Positions 16,207 through 24,842 of a stretch of 64,000 nucleotides of DNA are shown one piece after another (the first letter of the stretch is position 1; each line of letters opens with the position of its first letter). Both the position numbers and the translations under genes were made by a program. The notes beneath the pieces are model-generated. The model did no database searches. It was not told the origin of the DNA and was given only the letters and a program-made list of their open reading frames with translations. The DNA is from Hymenobacter jeollabukensis. Lineage in GTDB: Bacteria > Bacteroidota > Bacteroidia > Cytophagales > Hymenobacteraceae. The stretch covers positions 124,001 through 188,000 of the forward strand of contig NZ_VAJM01000006.1 of the NCBI RefSeq assembly GCF_005771675.1, given 5' to 3'.

Positions 16207-18510
16207 GTGCTCCAACCCCGCTCCCTCAGCCTGCTCACCCTGGCCGCCCTGGCCCTGCTGGGCCTGCTGGCCCTCACCGGCCTGCTGCGCCTGCGCTTCA
16301 ACTACAATTTCAACGACTTCTACCCCACCGGCGACCCGGACCTGGCCTACTACCAGGACTACGCCCGGCGCTTCGGCAACGACAATGACTACGTGCTGGT
16401 GGGCCTGCAGGCCCCGGCCGGCCGCACCGTGTTCGACGCCGGCTTTGCCCGCCGCGTCGATGCGTTTACGCGCTTTGCCCAAGGGCAGCGCAACGTGCGG
16501 CAGGTGGTGTCGCCCACCACGGCCAGCAACCCCATCGTGGAGGGCCTGGGCGTGTTCAACGTGCCCTACCTGCACCTCGACCAACTCGGCCGCGACCCGG
16601 CCAGCCGCGCCCGGGACTCGGCCCTGATCTACCGCACGCCCGGGCTGGTGGGCAACCTCTTCGCCCCCGACGCGCGGGCCGTGGCCGTGGTGCTGCAAAC
16701 CACGCCCGACCTCAAGAAGCCGCCCGGCGACACGCTGCTGGCCGCGCTGCGCGGGGAGCTGCGCCGCCTGGGCATTGGGGACGAGCAGATTCACTTCGGG
16801 GGCAAGATGGTGGCGCAGTCGGTGTTTGTGGACCGGCTGCGGGTGGAAATGGCGGTGTTCGTGTCGCTTTCGGTGCTGCTGGTGATGGGGCTGCTCTGGC
16901 TCACGTTCCGGGCCTGGTGGGGGGTGGTGCTGCCCCTCTCGGTGGTGGCCGGGGCCACGGTGGGCGGACTGGCGCTGGTGGGCTGGTCGGGGGCGGGCAT
17001 CGACTTGATGACCGCCCTGCTGCCGGTGATGATGTGCGTGGTGGGCATTGCCGACTCGGTGCACCTGCTCACGCGCTACGTGACGGAAACCGGCGAAGGC
17101 ACCCCGACGGTGCCGGCCCTGCGCATCAGCATGCGGGAGTCGATGTTTGGCTCCGGGCTGTCGGCCCTGACGACTTCGCTGGGCTTTTTCACGCTCACGA
17201 CCAGCCACATCCGCCCCATTCACAACTTCGGGCTGTACACGGGCCTGGCGGTACTGATTGCCTACGCCCTGTCGTTTACCTTGCTGCCGGCCCTGCTGGT
17301 GCTGCTGCCGCGCCCGCAGCAGAAGTTCGGGGCCGGGCGCAGCTGGGACGGACCGCTGATGCGCCTGCTCGCGTGGGTGCTGCGCCGGCGGGCCCTCATC
17401 GTGGGCGCGGCGGCGGTGCTGGTGGTGGGCGCCCTGACGGCGGCCTCGCAGGTGCGCATCGAGTCGCGGCTGCTGGACGACTTGGCCGACGACGACCCGG
17501 TGCAACTGGACTTCCGCTTCTTCGAGCGGGAGTTTGCCGGCGTGCGCCCCTTCGAGCTGCACCTGCTCCCGCAGGGCGGGCGCACCGTCTACAGTCTCGA
17601 CGTGCTGCGCGAAACCGAGGAAATCGAAACCTACCTGCAACGCCAATACGGCCTGCGCTTCGTGGCCTCGCCGGTGACGGTGGTCAAGTCCCTGCGCAAG
17701 GCCCTGAATGGCGGGGCCCTGGAAGAGTACCGCCTCCCCGATTCGGAGGCCGAGCTGCAGCGCCTGCTGCGGCGGCTGCGGCCGTTTCGGAAGAAGCCCG
17801 AGTTTCGGGCCCTGGCCCTCGACGACGCCCGGCAGGGCCGCCTGACCGGCCGCATGCCCGACCCGGGCAGCACGACGGTGGCCCGCCTGAACCGGGGGCT
17901 GCAGCAATTCCTGCGCACCCACACCGACCCGGGCGTGCTGCGCACCCGCCAGACCGGCTCGGCCCTGCTCATCGACAAGAACAACCAGAACCTCACGCGG
18001 GACATGCTGCTGGGCATCGGGATGGACGTGGTGATGGTCACCATCATCGTGCTGGCGCTGTTCCGTTCCTTCCGCATGGTGCCGGTGGTGCTGATTCCCA
18101 ACCTGCTCCCTATCGTGGTGGTGGGCGGGGTGATGGGCCTGTGCGGGGTGCCCATGAAAGTCAGCACCAGCATCATCTTCACCATTGCCTTTGGCATTGC
18201 CGTCGACGACACCATTCACTTCATCACCAAGCTGCGCCTGATGCTGGGCAAAGAGCCCACGGTGGAAGCGGCCGTGCGCCACACCTACCGGCTGGCCGGC
18301 AAGGCCGTCATCGTCACCTCCCTCATCCTGGTCGGCGGTTTTAGCACCCTGCTCTTCTCCTCCTTCGACGGCACGTTCTACGTGGGCCTGCTCATCGGCC
18401 TGACGCTGCTCTTCGGCGTGGTGGCCGAGCTGACGCTGCTGCCCATCCTCATTCTGCATTTCTACAAGAAGCCCCGCGTGGGCCGGGCCCGACACGCGGC
18501 CACGCGGTAA
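16207..18510 (+). CDS. RND superfamily / MMPL-type exporter
   Basis: This 767-aa inner-membrane protein has two homologous halves, each with one TM helix, a large periplasmic loop and a five-helix bundle. TM1 is LTLAALALLGLLALTGLLRL. The first bundle starts near residue 215 (FVSLSVLLVMGLLWLTF) with VVGIADSVHLLTRYV. The second half begins near residue 395 (ALIVGAAAVLVVGALTAA), and its bundle carries IAFGIAVDDTIHFITKLRLM, the SSD/RND GxxxDD helix. It lacks the ~1000-aa size and docking domain of HAE1 pumps and so belongs with the MMPL/HpnN-like predicted exporters. The GTG at 16207 is the first in-frame start after a stop. Substrate unknown (lipid-like is inference). Confidence 0.88.
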   Translation: MLQPRSLSLLTLAALALLGLLALTGLLRLRFNYNFNDFYPTGDPDLAYYQDYARRFGNDNDYVLVGLQAPAGRTVFDAGFARRVDAFTRFAQGQRNVRQVVSPTTASNPIVEGLGVFNVPYLHLDQLGRDPASRARDSALIYRTPGLVGNLFAPDARAVAVVLQTTPDLKKPPGDTLLAALRGELRRLGIGDEQIHFGGKMVAQSVFVDRLRVEMAVFVSLSVLLVMGLLWLTFRAWWGVVLPLSVVAGATVGGLALVGWSGAGIDLMTALLPVMMCVVGIADSVHLLTRYVTETGEGTPTVPALRISMRESMFGSGLSALTTSLGFFTLTTSHIRPIHNFGLYTGLAVLIAYALSFTLLPALLVLLPRPQQKFGAGRSWDGPLMRLLAWVLRRRALIVGAAAVLVVGALTAASQVRIESRLLDDLADDDPVQLDFRFFEREFAGVRPFELHLLPQGGRTVYSLDVLRETEEIETYLQRQYGLRFVASPVTVVKSLRKALNGGALEEYRLPDSEAELQRLLRRLRPFRKKPEFRALALDDARQGRLTGRMPDPGSTTVARLNRGLQQFLRTHTDPGVLRTRQTGSALLIDKNNQNLTRDMLLGIGMDVVMVTIIVLALFRSFRMVPVVLIPNLLPIVVVGGVMGLCGVPMKVSTSIIFTIAFGIAVDDTIHFITKLRLMLGKEPTVEAAVRHTYRLAGKAVIVTSLILVGGFSTLLFSSFDGTFYVGLLIGLTLLFGVVAELTLLPILILHFYKKPRVGRARHAATR

Positions 18511-18533
18511 GGCCCCGGCCGACGGTTATACCC

Positions 18534-18907
18534 TTGCCGCGAATGGCGACAGCGTATCCGCACGGCCCGACCCTGCTGCCGCCGTTCGCGGCAGTAGGTA
18601 CTACGATGTATTTCCTACTGCCGCCATTCGCGGAAGCATGTACTACAGTGTAGTCCCAGCTGCCGCCGTTCGCGGCAGTATGTATTACGGCGTAGTCCCT
18701 GCCGCCGCCATTCGCGGCAGTATGCACTACGCCGTAGTTCCTGTTGCCGCCGTTCGCGGAAGCATGTACTACGACGTAGTCCTAGCTGCAGCCGTTCGCG
18801 GAAGTGTATCTGGCGCTTCCGACCCTGCTCCCGAATGATTCGGATATATGGTCGACGCTTCCGACCACGTTCCTGAATCATTCGGATGCAGGGTCGGAGG
18901 CGTCGAC
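18534..18907. repeat. Array of palindromes phased every 21 bp (42-bp period)
   Basis: Dyad-symmetric sites recur with centres 21 bp apart from 18543 to 18900. In 18534-18801 two palindromes alternate: type A CTGCCGC-CGTTC-GCGGCAG (centres 18543, 18585, 18627, 18669, 18711, 18753, 18795) and type B ACTACG-N-CGTAGT (18606, 18648, 18690, 18732, 18774). The phase then continues with unrelated sequences: CCGAATGATTCGG (18837, 18879) alternating with TGGTCG-N7-CGACCA (18858, relatives at 18816 and 18900). All three frames on both strands stay largely open across it, so a coding role is not indicated. No function is known to me. Confidence 0.85.
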
Positions 18908-19136
18908 TACGTCGCCGGATTTTTCGACCTGACTTGGGTAGAGCTGCCGGCCAGGTGGGTAGGCGGGGGACGGGTAGCCGGGGACGAAGTTGGTAGCCGA
19001 GTCGGGGGCCGGGGAGCGGCGGCCCTTCGTTGATGGCATCTGAGCGGTGGCGGGCGGTGTCGGCGGAGCTGCGGGAAGTGGCCTTTTTGGCCCAGTACCC
19101 AACCAGCGCGGCCGGCCTACGTACTTTTGCCCAGCT

Positions 19137-19721
19137 ATGAAATACCCCGTTTGCCTGCTGCTGGCCGCCACGCTGGCGTTTCCGTCCGTTGCCCAAACGC
19201 CCCCGCCGCCCGACGACGCGGTGCCCGGCCTGATCCGGGAGCGGGAGCAGCTCATCAAAGAATACGAGGCCGCCAGCGCCCAGCGCAACGCCTTTCTGGC
19301 CAACAAGCCTTCCAAGAAAGACCTGGAGGAGGTCATCGGCGCGCTAAAGGGCATCATCCGCAAGGATTCCGAAATCGTGCAGGCGCTGAAGGCCGGGGAG
19401 CTGCGCCGCCAGGCCAGCATCGTGGCCGAAAAGCAGCAGGCCGTGCAGCAGGCCACCGTGGCCCAGACCGACCAGACCTCCACCAAGGAGCGGTTCTACG
19501 ACCTGGAAAACCAGATTGCCAACCTGGAGCTGCGCGACAAGCAGCGCGAGAAAAAACTCCGCGAAGCCGAAGCCGCCGCCCACGACGCCCAATCGGGCCG
19601 CACCACGCCCCAGCTGCTGGCCGTGGGCCTGGCCCTGCTCAGCCTGGGCCTGCTGGGCTACGTAGCCAAGCTCCGCGGCCGGCTGAATGGCGCCCCCCGC
19701 CGCAGCCCTAAGCGCCGCTAG
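19137..19721 (+). CDS. Secreted or membrane-anchored coiled-coil protein
   Basis: This 194-aa protein starts at ATG 19137, with a -7-like TACTTTTG 8 nt upstream. It has a signal peptide (MKYPVCLLLAATLAFPSVAQ). A long charged coiled coil spans about residues 30-155 (LIREREQLIKEYEAASAQRN, IANLELRDKQREKKLREAEA). One TM helix lies at ~165-182 (LLAVGLALLSLGLLGYVA), and the tail is basic (RRSPKRR). The topology suggests a periplasmic rod anchored by its C-terminus. No family recognised. It lies downstream of the 21-bp palindrome array. Confidence 0.7.
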   Translation: MKYPVCLLLAATLAFPSVAQTPPPPDDAVPGLIREREQLIKEYEAASAQRNAFLANKPSKKDLEEVIGALKGIIRKDSEIVQALKAGELRRQASIVAEKQQAVQQATVAQTDQTSTKERFYDLENQIANLELRDKQREKKLREAEAAAHDAQSGRTTPQLLAVGLALLSLGLLGYVAKLRGRLNGAPRRSPKRR

Positions 19722-19736
19722 CGCCGGCTGGATACT

Positions 19737-19929
19737 CAGAACGTCATCCTGAGCGCAGCGAAGGACCTTCCTCGCACCCTGCACCGCCGCCGCCTACGAA
19801 GTGCAGACGCTTTTCCAATAATGCCGAAGCGCGGCCACCATAGCTCATACATTGGGCGTTGGTGGCTGCGCTTGGGCGTTGGTGCAGGGTGCGAGGAAGG
19901 TCCTTCGCTGCGCTCAGGATGACGTTCTG
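19737..19929. repeat. Large inverted-repeat element with perfect 49-bp arms
   Basis: Arms 19737-19785 and 19881-19929 are exact reverse complements over 49 bp and enclose a 95-bp loop. The arm core GTCATCCTGAGCGCAGCGAA recurs in elements at 23410 and 43482. It contains no gene, starts 16 bp after a stop codon, and could fold into a very stable hairpin RNA. The size and terminal symmetry resemble a miniature inverted-repeat element, but no target-site duplication was identified. Confidence 0.9.
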
Positions 19930-20020
19930 GAATAGCAGCAATGCGTTCAGCCACTTTGGCGGCGCCTCCGGCTGAACGAATTAGGTACCAGCCCGCCTCG
20001 CGGCCCCTACCTTTACGCCG

Positions 20021-20380
20021 ATGCTCGTGGTAGCCGCCGAATACCTGACGTACGCCGAGGCCGTGGGCCTCTACCACCGCCTGCACGACGAGGCCGCCAT
20101 CGTGAGCCTGGTGAAAAACTACGGCCCGGCCACCCTGCCCTTCGGCGACGGGCTGTATTTCCGCCTGCTCATCGAAGAAGCCGACGTGGGGGCGGCCCAG
20201 GCCATCGTGGAGGAGTTTGAGCAGCGCCGCACCGAGCGGGCCGCCGTGCGCTGCCCGCGCTGCGGCTCCTACCAGGTGTGGCCCGCCCCGGCCGGGGCCC
20301 GGCCCTGGTACAAGCGCCTGTTCTATGCCGGCACCACCCTCTACCACTGCCAGCACTGCGGCTACGACTTTTCGGCCTGA
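20021..20380 (+). CDS. DUF2007-like protein with C-terminal zinc ribbon
   Basis: This 119-aa protein has an N-terminal part resembling DUF2007 / putative signal-transducing (PII-like) proteins. It has an extended strand followed by helices (LTYAEAVGLYHRLHDEAAIV), an acidic YFRLLIEEADVGAAQAIVEE strand-helix, then a zinc ribbon with ligands CPRCGSYQV and CQHCGYDFSA. Both Cys pairs are intact. It is 90 bp upstream of the SWIM gene on the same strand and may lead that cluster's transcript. The TACCTTTA close upstream resembles a -7 box. Molecular role unknown. Confidence 0.75.
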   Translation: MLVVAAEYLTYAEAVGLYHRLHDEAAIVSLVKNYGPATLPFGDGLYFRLLIEEADVGAAQAIVEEFEQRRTERAAVRCPRCGSYQVWPAPAGARPWYKRLFYAGTTLYHCQHCGYDFSA

Positions 20381-20470
20381 GCCGCCCCCGCCGTTGGGGG
20401 CGGCGTGGCCGGCCGCTGCTATCTTGCCACCGCCTATGGCCGTAGCCCTTCTATCTATTCCCTGCTGCTG

Positions 20471-21832
20471 ATGTGGACCGAAGACCAGGCCCGCGCCCTC
20501 GTACCCGATGCCGGCACGCTCAAGCGCGGGCTGGAGCTGGCCACGCCGCCCAAGTGGCAGCACCTGGGCCAGACCGATACCGCCGCCTGGGGGGAGTGCC
20601 AGGGCAGCGGCGCCAAGCCCTACCAGACCGGCATCGACCTGACGGAGCTGGCGTTTAAGTGCTCCTGCCCCAGCCGGGTGTTTCCGTGCAAGCACGGCGC
20701 GGCCCTGCTGCTGCTGCTGGCCCGCCAGCCCCAGCTGTTCGGGCCCGCCCCCCCGCCGCCCTGGCTGAAGGAGTGGCTGGACAAGCGCCAGCAAACTCAG
20801 GCGAAGAAAGCGGCGCCCGCCGCCGCCCCGGCGGCCCCGGCCGAAGCGCCCGCGCCGGACGCGGCCCCGGAGCCGGCGCCGGGGGTGGCCGTGAGTGCGG
20901 CCCGGCTGGAGCGCATGCAGCGCGGGGCGGCTGAGCTGCAACATTGGCTGCACGATTTGATCGGGGCGGGCCTGGCCCAGACGGAGAAGCGGCCCGCCAG
21001 CTTCTGGGAAAACCAGGCTGCCCGCCTCGTGGATGACCAGCTACCGGGGCTGGCCACCGCCCTGCGCGAGCTGCCCGACCTGCGCCACCAGGGCCCCGAC
21101 TGGCCCGCCCGCCAACTGGCCCGCCTTGGTGAGCTGTACCTGCTGGCCGCCGCCTTCGGGCGCCTGGCCGAGCTGCCCGAGGCCCTGCGCGCCGACGTGC
21201 TGCAGCTGGTCGGGGTGAACGTGAAGAAGGACGACGTGCTCGGCCGCCAGCCCGCCGTGGCCGACAGCTGGCAGGTGCTGGGCCAGGTGACCAGCGAAGA
21301 AGACCGGCTGCTGGCCCGCCGCAGCTGGCTGTGGGGCCAGCGCACCGGCCGCTACGCCCTGGTGCTCGAATACGCCTTCGGTGGGCAGGCCTTCGGCACC
21401 GCGCTGGTGCCCGGCGGGCAGTACCGGGGCGAGTTGGCCTTCTACCCCGGCGCCCGCGCCCTGCGCGCCGTGGTGGGTTCCACCTGGACGTTCGAGGGCC
21501 TGCACGACGACCTGCTGGCCCCCGGCCTCGCCCCCGCCGAGCTGCTCGACGCCTACGCCACCGCCCTGGGCCAGCTGCCCTGGCTGCGCGAGTGGCCCGC
21601 CACCCTGGCCGGCGTGGTGCCCCGGCCCGGCCCCGACGGCACGGTGCAGCTCGGCCACCCCGGCAGCGGCGCGCTACTGCCCCTACACCCGGCCAGCGAA
21701 CTGGGCTGGGAGCTGCTGGCCGTCAGCGGCGGCTACCCCATCACCGTATTCGGCGAATGGGACGGCCGCGCCCTGCTGCCCATCACCTACACCGGCGCCG
21801 CCGCGCCCTCCACCCCGTCCGCCGCACCATGA
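20471..21832 (+). CDS. SWIM zinc-finger protein of the MoxR-VWA cluster
   Basis: This 453-aa protein starts at ATG 20471 (MWTEDQARALVPDAGTLKRG). The SWIM zinc finger lies around residues 60-80: CSCPSRVFPCKHGAALLLLL (CxCx6CxH). An Ala/Pro-rich linker (~110-140) and a largely helical region follow, ending in a beta-rich part (GQRTGRYALVLEYAFGGQAF). SWIM fingers bind DNA or proteins. The fixed neighbourhood with MoxR ATPase, DUF5682 and VWA genes matches E. coli yehQ near yehL-yehM-yehP (from memory). Its TGA overlaps the ATG of the DUF5691 gene, implying coupled translation and a complex. Confidence 0.85.
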   Translation: MWTEDQARALVPDAGTLKRGLELATPPKWQHLGQTDTAAWGECQGSGAKPYQTGIDLTELAFKCSCPSRVFPCKHGAALLLLLARQPQLFGPAPPPPWLKEWLDKRQQTQAKKAAPAAAPAAPAEAPAPDAAPEPAPGVAVSAARLERMQRGAAELQHWLHDLIGAGLAQTEKRPASFWENQAARLVDDQLPGLATALRELPDLRHQGPDWPARQLARLGELYLLAAAFGRLAELPEALRADVLQLVGVNVKKDDVLGRQPAVADSWQVLGQVTSEEDRLLARRSWLWGQRTGRYALVLEYAFGGQAFGTALVPGGQYRGELAFYPGARALRAVVGSTWTFEGLHDDLLAPGLAPAELLDAYATALGQLPWLREWPATLAGVVPRPGPDGTVQLGHPGSGALLPLHPASELGWELLAVSGGYPITVFGEWDGRALLPITYTGAAAPSTPSAAP

Positions 21833-23391
21833 ACCCTTCCTCCGACTGGCAACAGCTGCTGCAGCTGGCGCTGCTGGGCACCCGCCACGGCGGCGGGGCC
21901 CCGGTGCCCGCCCTGCCCGAGTTGCCCGCCCCGCCCGACGCCTCCCGCGAAGCCCAGGTGCTGCGCAGCGCCGGCGCGCTGGGGCTGCTGCACCGGGCCG
22001 GCTACCAGTCGGCCACTGCTACCGAGGCCCCGCCCGCCGCAGCCGGCCCCGAAACCCAGCCGACCCTCGGCCCCCAGGGGCAGGATGCGCTGCGGCAGCT
22101 GCTCGGCGGCCACCACGCCGAGGTGCTGCCCGACTACCTGCGCGAGCTGGCCCGCCACGGCCGCCGCGTGCCGCACCGCCTGCTGGTGTCTTTGCTCGAC
22201 CACGCCCACGGCCGCCCCGAGCTGCGCGAGGCCACGGCCGCCGTGCTCGGCGAGCGGGGCCGCTGGCTGCTGGGCCTGAACCCCGCCTGGGCCGCCCAGC
22301 ACGCCGCCACCGCCGCCGATGATACAGCTTGGGACAACGGCACGCCCGCCCAGCGCCGCGACTACCTGCTCGGCCTGCTCCCGCGCGACCCGACGCGCGC
22401 CCGCGCATTGCTGGCCGCCGCCCTGCCCCAGGAGCCGGCCCGGCAGCAGGCGGTATTGCTCGGCACCCTGGCCGCCCAGCCCGAGGGCCTGCTCGCCGCC
22501 GACGCCGCCCTGCTGGAGCCCTACCTAGCCTCCAAAAGCAAGGACGTGCGCCAGCAAGCCGCCAGCCTGCTGGTGCGCGTGCCCGGCAACTCCCTGGTGG
22601 ACCGTCTCTGGCAGCACGCCGCGCCCCTCCTCACCCTGAAAAAGCCGCTGCTGGGCGCCGCCCGCCTGGAAGTCAGCCTGCCCGAAGCCTGGGTGCCCGC
22701 CTGGCAGGCCAACGGCATCGAGCCCAAAGACGGCCGCTTCAGCGGCGAAAAAGCCGCCTGGCTGGGTCAGCTGCTGGCCCTGCTGCCGCCTACCTGCTGG
22801 GCCGCCCACTTCGGCCAGACGCCCGACCGGCTACTCGCCCTGGCCGCCGATGGCGAGTGGGCCGCCCTGCTGCTGACGGCCTGGCGCCACGCCCTGCAAC
22901 TGCACCGCGCCGCCGACTGGGCCCGCGCCTACCTCGTGCTGCAGCTGGAGCGCGACGACGTGCCCCCGCTGCCCACCGACGCGCTGGCCGAGCTGCTCAG
23001 CCCCGCCGAGCTAACCGAAATCCTGCTGGCCCAGCTGCCCCGCCAGCCCCGGCTCAGCCAGCCCGAGGCCCACTGGGAGCAGCTGCTGCTGAGTTTGCCC
23101 GCCCCCTGGCCCGCGGCCCTCACCGAGCAGGCCCTGCGCATCCTCGATAACACGCTGACGGTGCCCGCCGCGGGCCAGCGCTACGCCCTGCATTACCGCC
23201 TCACGCAGCTGCTGCGCCACATGCAGCTGGTGGTGCCGCCCGGGCAGTACGCCCGCTGCGCCGAGGTGCTCAGCCCGCTGCGCGAAGTGGAAACCAACCT
23301 CCACAACCCCATCAACCAGCTGCTCGACACGCTGTACTTCCGCCAGCAGCTGGCCGCCACCCTCACCGAGCCGCCCGGCGCGGACAGTTGA
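21829..23391 (+). CDS. DUF5691-type helical protein of the MoxR-VWA cluster
   Basis: This 520-aa protein begins MNPSSDWQQLLQLALLGTRH, a start typical of the DUF5691 family. It is rich in Leu/Ala helices with HEAT-like features (ALLEPYLASKSKDVRQQAAS, VDRLWQHAAPLLTLKKPLLG). The C-terminal part (YALHYRLTQLLRHMQLVVPP, NPINQLLDTLYFRQQLAATL) is likewise helical. No catalytic motif is visible, so a scaffold or adaptor role is likely. It overlaps the SWIM gene by 4 bp. A 336-bp gap holding an inverted-repeat element separates it from the MoxR gene. Confidence 0.75.
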   Translation: MNPSSDWQQLLQLALLGTRHGGGAPVPALPELPAPPDASREAQVLRSAGALGLLHRAGYQSATATEAPPAAAGPETQPTLGPQGQDALRQLLGGHHAEVLPDYLRELARHGRRVPHRLLVSLLDHAHGRPELREATAAVLGERGRWLLGLNPAWAAQHAATAADDTAWDNGTPAQRRDYLLGLLPRDPTRARALLAAALPQEPARQQAVLLGTLAAQPEGLLAADAALLEPYLASKSKDVRQQAASLLVRVPGNSLVDRLWQHAAPLLTLKKPLLGAARLEVSLPEAWVPAWQANGIEPKDGRFSGEKAAWLGQLLALLPPTCWAAHFGQTPDRLLALAADGEWAALLLTAWRHALQLHRAADWARAYLVLQLERDDVPPLPTDALAELLSPAELTEILLAQLPRQPRLSQPEAHWEQLLLSLPAPWPAALTEQALRILDNTLTVPAAGQRYALHYRLTQLLRHMQLVVPPGQYARCAEVLSPLREVETNLHNPINQLLDTLYFRQQLAATLTEPPGADS

Positions 23392-23409
23392 CGGGGTAGC
23401 GCACAATAG

Positions 23410-23591
23410 AACGTCATCCTGAGCGACGCGAAGGACCTTCCTCTAACCAAGCACCGCCGCCAACACCCAAGTACTGATGCTAGAACAGTTGCAGACCAAC
23501 TATACAACGCCCTTTACCTCAGGGTTCGTCGCTGGGACTTATCCGTTGGTGCAGGGTGCGAGGAAGGTCCTTCGCTGCGCTCAGGATGACG
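23410..23591. repeat. Inverted-repeat element inside the SWIM/MoxR cluster
   Basis: The left arm starts AACGTCATCCTGAGCGACGC and the right arm ends GCGCTCAGGATGACG. Arms are related but not identical to the element at 19737 (for example TCTAACCAAGCACC versus TCGCACCCTGCACC), so this copy has diverged. It lies between the DUF5691 stop and the MoxR start and may split the cluster into two transcripts. Confidence 0.85.
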
Positions 23592-23727
23592 GGCTGGTGG
23601 CGCGCTGGAATGCTCCTCACGACGTAACAAACCTCCTCCAAACCCAGCCCAGTCGCAGCCGGTAACCAGACCCAACGGTCGTCTTCGTCATCCGCCCTCC
23701 CTTTATTTACGCTTTACCTTCTCCGCC

Positions 23728-24828
23728 ATGGCCGCCACGCCCAACACCGATAACATCCTGCGCCCCCACGCCGAGGTGCAGTACGCCGAAGAACTAGCCG
23801 CCCTGCGCGCCGCCGACGACCGGCCTAAACCGCCCGGCTGGCAGCTCTCCCCCTGGGCCGTGGTGACCTACCTACTCGGCGGCCAGCTCGACAACGGCTT
23901 CGCCATCGAGCCCAAGTACATCGGGCAGCGGCGGCTGATGGAAATAGCCGTGGCCACCCTGGCCACCGACCGCGCCCTGCTGCTGCTGGGCGTGCCCGGT
24001 ACGGCCAAAAGCTGGGTATCGGAGCACCTGACGGCGGCCATCAGCGGGCACTCGAACCTGCTGATTCAGGGCACGGCCGGCACGTCGGAGGACGCCATCC
24101 GCTACTCCTGGAACTACGCCCGCCTGATTGCCGAAGGACCCTCGGCGGCGGCGCTGGTGCCCTCGCCCCTGCTCAAGGGCATGCAGGACGGGGCGCTGGT
24201 GCGCATTGAGGAGCTGACGCGCATCCCGGCCGACGTGCAGGATACCTTGATTACGGTGCTGTCGGAAAAGGTGCTGCCGGTGCCGGAGCTGGCCACCGAG
24301 GTGCAGGCCACGCGCGGCTTCAACGTCATTGCCACCGCCAACGACCGGGACAAGGGCGTGAACGAGCTGAGCAGCGCCCTGCGCCGCCGCTTCAACACGG
24401 TGGTGCTGCCCCTGCCCACTTCGGTGGCCGAGGAAGTGCAGATTGTGCAGAGCCGGGTGGAGAAAACCGGCCGGGCCCTGCAGCTGCCGCCCACCACGGC
24501 CGCCCTGGAGCAGATCAGCCGCCTGGTGACCATCTTCCGCGAGCTGCGCGGCGGCGTGACGGAGAACGGCAAAACCAAGCTCAAAAGCCCCAGCGGTACG
24601 CTTAGCACCGGCGAAGCCATATCGGTGCTCAACAGCGGCCTGGCCCTGGCCGCCTACTTCGGCGACGGCACCCTGCAGGCCGCCGACCTGGCCGCCAGCC
24701 TCACCGGCGCCGTGGTGAAAGACCCGGTGCAGGACCGCGTGGTGTGGCTGGAATACCTGGAAACCGTGGTGAAGGAGCGCGACGGGTGGAAAGATTTGTA
24801 CCGAGCCTGTCGGGAGGTGGTGGAGTAA
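23728..24828 (+). CDS. MoxR-family AAA+ ATPase (YehL-like)
   Basis: This 366-aa ATPase has Walker A LLLGVPGTAKSWVSEHL. A Walker B-like/sensor region follows (GALVRIEELTRIPADVQDTL, with EE), then sensor 1 in GFNVIATANDRDKGVNELSS and the arginine-finger region ALRRRFNTVVLPLPTS. MoxR ATPases remodel proteins together with VWA-domain partners, and such a partner is encoded at 27883. Length and neighbourhood match E. coli YehL. The start ATG 23728 follows a T/C-rich stretch containing TTTATTTACGCTTTACC. The next gene begins 14 bp downstream. Confidence 0.93.
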   Translation: MAATPNTDNILRPHAEVQYAEELAALRAADDRPKPPGWQLSPWAVVTYLLGGQLDNGFAIEPKYIGQRRLMEIAVATLATDRALLLLGVPGTAKSWVSEHLTAAISGHSNLLIQGTAGTSEDAIRYSWNYARLIAEGPSAAALVPSPLLKGMQDGALVRIEELTRIPADVQDTLITVLSEKVLPVPELATEVQATRGFNVIATANDRDKGVNELSSALRRRFNTVVLPLPTSVAEEVQIVQSRVEKTGRALQLPPTTAALEQISRLVTIFRELRGGVTENGKTKLKSPSGTLSTGEAISVLNSGLALAAYFGDGTLQAADLAASLTGAVVKDPVQDRVVWLEYLETVVKERDGWKDLYRACREVVE

Positions 24829-24842
24829 ACAGTAACGGTTTT

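Noticed and set aside
16147-18495. 782-codon open frame on the minus strand
   Set aside because: Antisense to the RND exporter, whose TM and SSD motifs are convincing. The antisense product is His/Gln/Arg-rich without structure.
18449-18838. 14-residue repeat proteins encoded by the palindrome array (for example AAVRGSMYYGVVP)
   Set aside because: Because the period is 42 bp, every frame repeats without stops. Several frames on both strands are equally open, and none has a convincing start or flanking domain.
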